From: Archilochus colubris
Taxonomy: Eukaryota; Chordata; Aves; Apodiformes; Trochilidae
Direction of reading: 5' to 3'
DNA: 64,000 nucleotides
Assembly: GCA_023079485.1 (NCBI GenBank)
Contig: CM041092.1
Coordinates: 635,627 to 699,626 of the forward strand
A program made the translations under genes and the position numbers. Below, piece after piece: positions 27,801 through 39,800 of this stretch. Position 1 is the first letter of the stretch. Each line of letters starts with the position of its first letter. The notes beneath the pieces were generated by a model. That model was not told the DNA's origin and searched no databases. It saw only the letters and a program-made list of their open reading frames with translations.

Positions 27801-30800
27801 AAGCAAAACAAGGCTAGATTTACTACCATGAAGAAGTCGTTTAACTGGCAGCAAAAATTCAAGTCTGCTTTTGGTATCTCTCACCCAAGGAGCCTCAGAG
27901 TCCTGCCAGCACTGCAGCTCCTCCTCTGAAGGAGAACTGCCACCAGTCTCCTTCTCTGACACTTGTATGAATGAACAGAGCAATAACACAACCCTCTTTC
28001 CATCGAGCTGCTCTTCAACAGTTTGTACACTTCCAATTTTTTCTCTTTGACACTTTTTTCTAACCTGGAATGTGGGTTTGGTTCCCCGTGCTGGGGAGGG
28101 CAGCAGCCCCAGCCCAGCCACTCACCCTGCTCTGCACTCCACCAGAAGACCACAGGGTATCTTGGTGCTGCTTTTTCATTAACTGCAGCACTGTTTAAAA
28201 CAACTATTTGTCCAAGGAACCTGAATACTGATTTTAAGATTATCTTGTAAATGTGTACCTTTAGAATGCTGGAGCAGTAAATAGCTATGAAACACCCCAA
28301 CTATCTACTTAATCAGAAAAAAACCTTCAATAGATAATAAATAGATTTCAAGTTATAGTGCTCTTATGAGAAGCGTAATTATAGCTACGAGAACCACTTT
28401 GTTCTTCTTGCATGCTCCTGGGATCCCTTAAAACAGTCTAAGGGATAGCTTATGATAATGAAAAAATAAATCTAAATTACTTCTCTGTGTGCTATTTACA
28501 GCAGCTCTTGTTACAGTATACAAAACATACCACACAAACCCATAACACATTTTGCTTCTAAATAACCTCTTCATTCCTCTTGACATTAAAAATAAGATAA
28601 GAGAAGATGCAGTGTCCATCAGAGATAAGTAAAAATCAAGTCCATCATTTAAATCTCACCTTAATCCTAAATAAGAACATAAACATATATATTCCTGCTT
28701 ATATATATAAATATTTTCTTCTCCATTCTGCTGGTCTCCATATGACAAAACTTGCAATTACCCACATCCCCCTTTCTCCAGAAGCCTCATAAATACTATC
28801 TGGGACCAGTGTGCTGAGAGCTCCTCCTACACCTTCCCAGCACAAAAGCCCCTATTGATAAGTTGATGAATACTGTAAATGCAGTTGTAAAAGGGGGAAA
28901 GCACTACCTTTAGAATCTGTAGTTGTGTGAAGGTCTTTCTGGCTGCCAACAGGTCAGAAACTAACCACAACAGTACCAATACTGAAGCCCATCTGTAAGC
29001 TACCTGTTCCTCAGAGGGCTCCTCCAAGCCAGTGAGGAATCTGTGGCTTTTTGCCCCATCCTGAACACAGCTGACAGTTAGATATTGCCTGGCAAGCTCC
29101 ATTACCAACAACATTTTGGTAAACCTGCTGTCTTGGAAGGGAAGAGGAGCAGGGAAGGGGAAATATTAATCTAACAAAACCACACTGCGAGATGTTGGAA
29201 AAGTATGATGCAAAGGAATATCTCCCAGAAACAGCATCATCATCAAGTGGGTCAAGTGCACAACCCCAACAGAGCACCCCCAGTGCTCCTACCAAAGCAG
29301 TGCCCCTGCCAGCATTCAGAACTTGCAGTTCAGTAGGTAATAAATACTGAACTCCTGAGAGTTTGGGGATGTAACCTGCATGCCAACAGAAAGCCCCGAG
29401 ATACAGCAGCTTGGATGAAGCTCAAGACCCTTGTACATGAGCACAAACACTGATATTCTGGACAGGATAAGTTTCTAGGAAGCCATTGTCAAGAAAGCCA
29501 ACCCAGCCTCCACCAGTTCTGTTTCAGGTTGGCTTGTGCACCTCCAGAGCCTGAAGGGACAGAGTTAAACTCCCTGTGTGGCAGGGCCAGGGGGCACCTG
29601 GTGCTGTCTGTACAGCTGTGCCAGTGACTTCTGACTGGGCTGACTGCATAGAGCAAGGCAAAAAGGCTTCTCCAGGCTGCTATTACAAACAAGAGTGATG
29701 TGCCTCCCAAACATGATACACTTGAACACTTCTGAATGTGAAAACTGCAGCTTCTGAGTGACTGTAATGCTTCCTATGAAAACAACATTCTATTCTGAAT
29801 GAACACTAAAAGCCATGCAGAAAGCATCTTTATTTTCTCCCACTCAGACACTGATTTTGTGTGTGACACACAAGCATACCTAACACTAGCTGATACAATA
29901 GATTAAATAACTTGAGCTGGAGGCATTTTTCTCCTCATGAATTCATAGCCCTTTATTTAAAGGGGTTTAAGCAGAAACCATTCATGCCTTGCAGCAATCT
30001 CTAGTCTTTGATTACAATTACAATGACTGCAGCCTTTGCAGAGCAGCCAATCCAATTGGTGATACAAAAAGGAATCAATCCAGGCCTTACCCAACCCTGT
30101 GCAGGAGCCCCAGCCAGCAGCCAGGTCACCTAGATAGGTCTGACATTATTTGCACAGTGGAAGTGCTACAGCAAACCATTTAACATTACCAGGGTAATTA
30201 CACTGTCTTGACTTATGATGCCTCAGGAGTGCTCAGTCCTATTTTGGGGAATCACCAGAACACTGGACTGCTTGCACATCACTAGCCAAGAAAACTATGT
30301 ATGCTCTCCTACATCCACGAGCTTCTGTTGTGAAAAACATCATTTTCTACCAAATTTTAACGTTTGTGATGCTAGATGAACCACTCAAGTTGCTGTTCTT
30401 CCCTTTAGCAAGCCAGTGTACATCACTTGCAGTTGCACATTTGTGTTTCCCCCTTCCCAGCAGGGCCCAAGGCAGAAATGAAGCACAGACAGGCAACATA
30501 CCATCATAGTAGACAATAGCTCCAACCAGCTTGTCTTTGCGGAGCATCGGGAAGAGCTCCAAGGCTCTTGACTTGTTGAGGACATAACTGCTTTTCAGGC
30601 ACTGACTCCCAGCCACCAGGTCATACAGTTTTATTCCTATCCAGTAGTATGGCAACTGCCACCACCTGCAGGAAGAAAACACCCCATGAAGTGAAATAAA
30701 AACAAACCCTGTGCAGTTGTTGCAATATAGAACATGGCAGGTAAGTGTTGAAAAACAGCAGTTTTACTTCCTACCATCATACAAATTTATGGTATCAATA

Positions 30801-33800
30801 TATAATGTAAATATGCAAGAACTTATGTATTATTCACCACTGTTCTCAACAGGTCTACTCACTGCAGTCAGCCAAGCAGATTCAAGGCTCTACTTGTTCT
30901 GGAATTAGGATCACCAACTGGCTTTTTGCACTTCAGTGTAAGGTGAGATACCACAGCTTTGTGCTGAGGGAGGAACCAGGCTTCATGTGCAAGCTGAAAG
31001 GGTTCCTCACATGTGCATCTGGACTGCTTCCTCCTGCACACACAGGACCAGTTACAGGGAGCTGAGCCCTGAGCTGGATCAGCCCCAGCTATTGCCATCC
31101 CCTTCTACTAAGACAGGAATAAGCCCATACATAATGAAATTCAGCAAAAGCTCACTGCTTTAAGTAGCCTGCTACAGTGAGCAACCCCAAACCATTTCAG
31201 GTCTGTTTCTCAAACTGTTCTCTCAAAACCAAACTGTCCTGTGCTGTGAGAGCCAGGTGCACTGCACCACTGGGTTGGCCACTGTGCAGAATTAACAGCA
31301 CAGGGCTAACAACACTGGGCAGCACATGCTGAAGAGCTGGATGTGCTGGGGAGAACAGCAAATAACATCCTGGGAATGAGAGTTCATCTCAGCTGCAGAT
31401 TCCCCTCCTCACCCCCACTGGGGTGGTTGAAATGCAGTGAGCAGCTCAGGTCCAAGAGGTGCCCTGAGACCGCAGTGAGAGCTGCTCGGGGCTGCAGGAG
31501 AATTTCATGGCTCTAAGATAAAGCATCATCTACCTCCTGCAGGACACAGCTGGTGACAGGTTTAAAGACATGCTTGGGAAGAGGCACCTGGAAACTTCTC
31601 CAGGGAAATAGCTTGCTTGTCAAAGCAAGGAGAGGTATTATAGCAGAGCTTACTTGTAAACAGGGAGCATTATCGGCAAAGGAGCTGAGAGGTGAGGAGC
31701 AATCTCGAGCAGATTTGCACGTTCCTCAAGTGCTTCTTTCACCATCCTGTACTGAAAAACGAGTGCACGTGTGAATCCCACGTTACTCACTTTTGCCTCC
31801 ATGTGCAACATTTCATAAGAAACACTCACAGAAAATACCTCACATAATTTTTACTGAACTTTCACACGGAGATCTGCTGAAAAACTCAAAAGTTAAGGGA
31901 AAACTTCACAGTAAAATTTGGTCTCGCTGCTTTCCTCTGCTTATTTAAGTTTTCAGGAAAGTAATTTTCTATTTGAATGTAAATCACAATTTAGGACTTA
32001 TCCCACAGTAGAACTTTTGTGCTGATTGCCACAGTTAAATCCCACCCTAACTCCAAGTTGCAATGCAGAAGCGTTTTCACCCCATCAATCCATATGAATC
32101 AATATGAAGTTGTTCTTTGGCAAAAAGAAGGCAGATTTCTATAGATGGGTAACTGAATGTTCTGTGTATTTTTCCCTGAGAAGTGGTTGGTTTTGTAGGA
32201 CTATTATAACCATTAAAACATACTCCAGGTTAGAGAGGTTTCAATGAGAAGATAAATCATGTTCTCAGAACCAGAATATCACACTTCCACCAACACAAGA
32301 ATACTTAACAGCATTTATGAATAATCACTCCTTGACCATATTTTCTTTCCCCATTCCAGAATAAGCAGGACAACTGCTCACTCCCACAAATTCTGCCCAT
32401 GGCAGGCAGGAAGCTCTTTTTATTCTGAAGCCAGCCCTGTCTCTGCCTCCCTTCCCCAAAGCATAGAGTCTGCAAGGTATGGTGATCAGATTGCCCACAA
32501 AAGAGCTTAGCAGAAGGCAGCAGCACCCATTTCCCTGGTCTGGAAAGCTCAGTTGGAGAAGACACTCCATGCACAGAGGCTGTGGAATACAACAGTCAAG
32601 TACTGAAAAAATAAAAAGGAGACTTGGATATAATTGGGATAGGGGAAGTGTCTACTAGTAATTCTTGCTTAACAACCAGCATAAACAATTACCTGCTCAA
32701 AATCCAACTTCATGATGGCCTTCTGAAGATATCTCACTCCACCATGGATCAATTTAGTACTCCTGCTGCTGGTCCCCGATGAGAAATCATATCTTTCTAG
32801 AAGGGCTGTTTTTAGTCCTGCGTTACCAGAAAACCAAATTAACTTCTTAAATTACACAATTTGTATGTAATTCATTAAAGACACTTCTCTAGGGTAGAGA
32901 CAATCACAAGAAAAATTACTCTGTACATGGATAAATTTGTATTCAAAGTGTAGTGCACTGTCTATATTGTAATGAAAAATTTTAGCCTCCTTCCTAAGGG
33001 AAAAGTCAAAACAGAACTTAAACAGAAGCACATTAAAACCTGGATATTTCACAATAGAAAGGCATTACAGAACATTACAGGGGCCATGCTCCCTCAAGCA
33101 AATTATAGTTCGTATTCATGGCAGGTACAGAATATTTTCAATGAATACTTTTAACTCTTTGCAGCAGAGAGCTCTAAACCTATCACACCAACAATCTGAA
33201 CAGCACACAGTTGGCATCTTTGTCTGCTGAAGAGGTGCCCAGAGCCAGCCCAGGGTGTGCTCAGCACCCAGCACCAGGGGCACAGACACCAAAGCCCCTG
33301 CACAGGGCAGCACCACACACCCCTCTTCACTGGGGGAGGATTCAGGTAAGGCAGAAAGTGAATTAAATTCAGTGAGACTGCTACCAAAGCCACCATGACA
33401 ACACATACCCAAGGGGAAGACCTTCATCTGCACCAGAAATTATCCCTTGGGTCTTTCCTTCCCCCCCTCTGACGGGTGCTTTGTGTCATTGTTTGGTGAA
33501 AATGCATTTTAACAGCTAGCAGTCTCCCAAAACTTTTCTGTCCTTTGAAAATATCTAATTATTACTGGTAACTTCCAGAGATCAGAGTAATTTATTTTTG
33601 TCAAATGTGACTGAAGATTAATGGATACAATCAGAAATGATTTGGCCAATATATATCAAACACAAGAAAAGCAAAATTTGTTGTTAAGCGAAGCAAGCAT
33701 AATAAAAGAGCAAGTCCATGAATGAACAGCAACAATACACAATTCATTAACCAAATGCCTAGGAATATTTCACACTTCAGAAATCTACTGATATAATCAG

Positions 33801-36800
33801 AATCTCCAGTAAAAGGATAAACACAGATCACTTGCAATAATTTCTGAATGCTTTACAACTGCATTTTCTACTACACTATAGCAGAGGGAGAAATGAAAAT
33901 ATATTGAGAAATAACCAGATTTGATTTTGCATATACCTACCGACGATGCAGACCTTGCTGCTTTATCTAGTTCAAAATTATCACACCTTCTGGGCAAAGA
34001 TTTTCCAAACACTTTCCAAACACACTTCCAAGACATTGTACAAAACTCTCCTGGAGTCAGGGTTTGCGTCTTATTTCTGAGGTTAAAGAGCCTGAATAAC
34101 TTTATGCCTACCTACTATGTTTTACACCCTTTTAAATTTTTCTTTTCCATTTTAGTTCCAAAACCAAAACCCAGGTCTTTCCACCCCTCTGTTTCACCCT
34201 CTGAACAGAGTTTTTCACATGTCTGACCAACTGTTTCCATACACACAGAGAATCCAGACAGACTTCTCCAAGCCTGAAACACACTGAGCAGCTACAGAGC
34301 CCGAGCAGTTGTTGCAGAAATCTCCTGTTATAAGAAACACAACCTGGAGAGCCACTGGGCCTTATCTGGAATTCACTCTTTTAAAACAGTTGCTTGAAAG
34401 TGCACATTTGCTCTTTCCTGCAGCTTTTCACCTGCACAAACAAAAATGTGACTACAGATAAACTCACTAACTGTGGAGCAGCCGAGAAGTGCATCCAAGA
34501 GCACACAGGAAAAAGATTTATGTCAGACAACTGCATGTAAGCACCTAGACATCAGGGACTGCTGAAATAAAGTGCAGGGACAATTTTTTTTCTTCAAGTT
34601 TTTTTTAGCTTCTGAGAACAGAAGTTTCCCAGCCAGGCATTCAGAGCACACCTCCTAAATCTCCGTGTACTCTGGAAAAGCCCATCTGATCAATTTATTA
34701 CAACCCACATAACACAAGAACAAGAACATGACTGAAATTTCCAAGCCTTACCTCTAGTGACTGCATCTAAAGCACAGCCACATCCTGTTGCTCCTCCACC
34801 TATAACAAGGACATCAAATTCACTTGTGGTTTGCAGCGCCAAGATCTGTTGCTCTCTGGTGGGGAAATGGCTCTTCATTGGAACAGGCACAGCTTCTGCA
34901 GCCTGAACATGCACAAGGGTACCCTGCAAAGAGGAAAACAACACAAGAGGATCCGTACTCATTGTGTGCACACACACACAGCCAAATCACAGCCTTTTCT
35001 TTACAGACATAAATGTCAACTCCAGTATTGCCAGCAGAGCAGGGTGAGTGACACAAGGCAACCCGGGCTCCTGGCCCATCTGCTCCCACATGCAGCTGAT
35101 GTCCTGGTCAGCAGCCACCCCGGTGCTGTGGCTCCTCTTTAGCAAGCAATTCACTGCCTGCCAGAGCTCTGGAAGCTGACCCTGGGAGTTAATGGCAAAA
35201 GGGATTCTTGCAACACGTCCACTGTAAATTACCAGCCAGCCCGGCCATGCTCAAGGAGCCTGAGCTCAGATTATATGGTGCACACATACAAAATACTTTT
35301 GTCCAAAACTGTTTGCTCCTTCTTCAGCAGCATTATGGCTGAAATGCATAATTTCTCAGCGCTCCTATCACTACCATCCAACTGAAAATAAAATTTAATA
35401 ATTAGTAGCCATGTCTAAAGGATGTGCATATTCAAAAGATCATTAAATGTTCATCCTGCAGTCCTGGATTATACTGGCAGTAATGGAAGTGGCTCATGTA
35501 AATCACTGAGGAGAGCAGCAGCTGCCTTCACTGCATCTGTGCTACAATGCAATCAATAGAGCAAGCAGGACAACAGAGGCAGTGCTGTACTTTACATTAA
35601 GGATCTATACCTTCCCAGAAATAAAGTAAAAATTAAGATGTAAACCAGCCAGAGTGTGGCCAGTATGACTCCAGCTATGGCACAGCCACTGATTTTTCCC
35701 CAGCACAGGGCTTGTGGTCCCACCCAGTGTCAGGCACACCAGCACCTGCATCAAGTACTCACCTCAGCCACTGACTACAAATTCAGAGTTCAAGAAGCAC
35801 CATTTGGTTTTACCTGTATTTTTTGTTTTGTTTTTAAGCACAGTATTTACAGCAAATGGGTTCTAGTGAAGCACAGCCCCCAGGCCCAGGCAGATAGCCA
35901 CTGGCAGAGCAAGAGCCCAGAGATGAGCACTGAAACCCAAGCACAGTGATTAGAGCACCAGGAATTGATAGAGATATGATTCATCTTGCTGTCAATTAAA
36001 TGTGAGAGTGAAGAAAAGCTGCATGCAGGGATTCCATCTGCAATAACGTGATTAGTTTGGCAGTGAACAAGTATGTTTACTGAAATAAGGAATTGCTGTT
36101 TATATCTACAATTTCTCAGGCAAGAGTTCCTTGAATGGGCTTGATTACACTCTGAGCAAGAAGAAATTTAGTTTGGCAGTTGGAATTCAATCATAAAGTT
36201 ATAAAATGATCTTGTAATCCATAAGCAAGCATTCTTGTGTAATTCACTAACGTAAATCTCCAGGTTGGTTTGCAGAGTCAAATTCATCATCCTTATTCAT
36301 TAAAAAAAAAAATTAAAAACCCCCAAAGGAGGCCCTGCTGCATTATCCTATTATCACACTCTATTGGATTCACCTTGATGACCAATTCCTAGTGGCCAAC
36401 ACTGTATTTACACACCAGAAAAACAGAAGGATTGCCTGGTGGGCTGAGGAGGGACAGCAACCTCTTACAACTCCAAAACAAAGCAGTGCTTTTGCCCTTC
36501 ATGATGACAGGGAGGAGAAAAGAAAAATCAACATCACTGCTCCCCAGTTCAAATCTGGCACATCAAAGAATGCCCACATCATATCTGGTACTGTACCACC
36601 TGCTCCACGCAGTAAAATAAAGACAGAGAAAGCCAGGATGCAGCTCTTGAGTCAGCAGCCACAGAAAGGAAGAACCACTGGTATTCCCACTGCTCACAAG
36701 AGCTGGCTGCACCACCTTTCCCATTCAGGTATCTGAATATCTGAGGACAAATCAATCAGTTATACACACAGGGTATGTATTTTTTGTCTCAGAGGGGTCC

Positions 36801-39800
36801 AACTTCATCTCAGATGCAATTATCCTTTCCAGAAGCTCGTGACTGGTAGTTTTGCAGCACACATGGATTTGGGAGTTCCTGTACTGACCAAGATGAAATT
36901 CATTTACAGTGGTAGCAAGGAAAAAAAATCTAAGAGTCTACACAGGCTTTTGCTTCACCCAGTAAGTGTTTGGGAGGGACTGGTTTCTTCACACCTCTGT
37001 ACTACCTGCTGAGAAGAGCTCCCCAGCTGTCTTCTTTTCTCTATGGAAAAGGGTTTTTGTGTTAATGGAACCCAAAGCCTCCTTGTCAGACGTGGGCATT
37101 TGCCCTCAGCAGCCCAAGTCAGTCAGGCTGCAGAGAAAGCCTGATGAGCTTCCTTAAGTGAATTCAATACTAAAGAACCACTCCTGTGTGCTTACTGAGA
37201 GAGGTTCTGCTTGAATTAGTGTCATTCCTACTTATCTCCTGCACACAACGTTATGCTAACCCAGCTTATTCCTTCAGTAAACATCCCAGTTTACTATAGA
37301 AGACACAGAAGTGCAATATTCATCTCTGAGTTTAGGAGTTAAATTCACTGATCCTTCGGTCATGCCAGGACGTGTTCCCATCCTCCCTGTGCTCAGCAGG
37401 AACTGTGCTGTCAGAGCCCCAACTCACAACCAGGGCAATTAACTGAGCTGCTGGCACACCTGCCCATGCACAGATACACATTCCAGGCCATGCTGCCTCC
37501 AACTGCTGTTGCAGAAAAGTAATCCAAAACGACAGCACACCCAAGTGTGTGTACAGAAAAATAAAATGGGATTAAAATCTCGAAATCCAGGAGAGCTGTG
37601 AATCCAAGGAGTGTTTTCTCTCTGAGGTTCCCATGCAGACAAGGTTAACCATGGTAACTCTGCCATTCCCACACTCGGGCTTTGACCCTCAAACCCAGCA
37701 AGGACAATTTAAATTTCAGCATCAGGAACTGATGCTCATCCCTTTTACTTGGCAGCCCCCTCACTAGGATGCTCAGCTAACACATCCAAGTCACCTCCCC
37801 CCAGTCTCCAGGGCCAGAACTTTACCACCCTTCAGCTTCTTCCTTGGAAGGAATTCCTCTGGGACGGCCAAGTTTCAGAGGAGCATCAGACACCAGCTGA
37901 GTGAACACAGCAACCAAAGGCAGAGATGAGATGGGCTGTGAGCTCAGGATGCCAGCCAGCTGAGCTCTTTGTCTGTAACTGGGTGCCCCTGATTCCAGGG
38001 TGTGAGCCACAGCACAGACACCCACCCAGCCACTGAGTGCATCAGTGCGGACACGGGCAGGAAATCTGAGCATTTATTTCTGTCTTATTATATGATGGAT
38101 TTGGGGTTTGAAATAACAACAGATTTCCTACAATGTGTAGCCAATTAGAGCACATCTTGGGGCAATATCCTTCTCTGGCAAAGGCAGACAAGATCTTTGC
38201 CCTAGCATATATTTGATTGGCAGGCATTATTAAAAAGAGGACACTTGGGCTGGGGGACATGCCCACAGCTTAGATATGTCAACACGACAAATGGACTGTC
38301 CTCCTTTGTGTCAATCCCTCCAGTTATGTTCCACCTGCTGCCCTATATTAGGTGTTTAAGGCAGCAGCTTTAAGGGACATCACGTGGGAAATGTGGAAGT
38401 TCATACAACAAGGAAACAACATGCTGTTCACTTGACAGATCCATTTGCTTACACATATGCTGGAAATTTTCAGATCCTTTGTAGACTGCTCCTACACAAT
38501 AGGTTTAGACACTGGAGGACAACTGGTTATTCATTTTGACAGCGTGACCATCTTTTGTAGAACTGTGGGTTTTAATCATAATTCATTCATCATGGCCACC
38601 CAATGGCCATCCATCCCCAGAAAAATGGGAATTCCCTGAATTCTGCAATACTGCATGTACAACAAGTGAGCTATCCAGATAGTTCCTTCTCTTATTTAAC
38701 AGTCCTAAAATTTGAAGCTGCCATTTCTGACAGTAATGAAGCCAGATTGTAAAATCCTGTGATAAAGACTCCAGGGAGAGTTAGAAACAGCATTATCAGC
38801 TAGGTGCAAGGCAGGCAGCCCAATGGGAAGCTTGACTTTAAATGCTAGGTTTTATTTTCTGCAACACTATCTGAAGCCATAAGGATCCTGGCTTATCCCT
38901 TACCCAGCTAGGTTCCCCAGAAATGAGTCATCTCCTCTGCTTTATCAATACTTCAGCTGCTGCTGCTGCTCCTCCTCCCCACAGAAACACCCAGAAGATC
39001 AAGATTATCACTTATTCAGATGTAATTCAGACCTTCATGGAGCTCAGCAAAGACTGTCTCTCATCACCCACTGTCCTTCCTTCAGCTGGACCACTAAGAT
39101 CCACTTCTGTTCCTGTCTTCAGCTTGCCAAATTTGAGTGGCAACTTATAGTAAATGTGTGGTAACTCAAGCAGTTCAGAGTAACAGCTTGTCTAGATGAA
39201 GAACTGACTGACTACATTTCTAAGGTGAGAAGCAGAAAGCACCATGTGAAATGAGCACCTGCTCACCTCACTGCTCAGACTCACACTGCCTCACAGGGAG
39301 CAGGAGCCAGTTCTTGAGTTTAAGCTTTTCCAAACTCAGATTGAAGCAAATCAGGCCAGAACTCTGACTACACCTACTTCAACCATTTTATAGAACACTG
39401 CAAATATTTCTGGCCAAATGTGAGGTGCCAGCCTCAAAGCCCACATTGAACACAAGGTCAGAGGATGAGTTTCCCTTACACACAACTCCTAAGCCCAGAG
39501 ATGGTTATTTAGAACTGCACAGCACGACTGCAGTAAAACACTGGGCATTTATTTCCTTTAAGACAAAGAGCAGCTGCTGATCCACACCAGCTCTGCCTAA
39601 AAACAGTCCACAACTCATGTTCCTTTTCCTGATTTCTCCTTGGCTTCTGCATCAAGGAGGGAGTTACAGATAATGGCAACTGCAGCTCCACAGCAGCACT
39701 GCCAATGAAATCTGCTTCCTGCAGCAGCAAGGATCCATCCACAGACTGACACTGGAATCCCCTGCAGCTCTTTCAGCTACTACTGGACTTGACCAGGAAG

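Larger units (their letters stand above)
17147..30501 (-). other. GPD2: GPD2 intron 6 (13.4 kb)
   Basis: This is the longest intron between coding exons. It is AT-rich overall with a GC-rich block at about 23.5-25.7 kb that includes a C-rich minisatellite (25.02-25.58 kb). A21 (24246-24266) and a TG-rich run (26020-26052) are the other simple repeats. I found no nested gene. The 215- and 176-codon frames near 25 kb are by-products of the minisatellite. Confidence 0.85.
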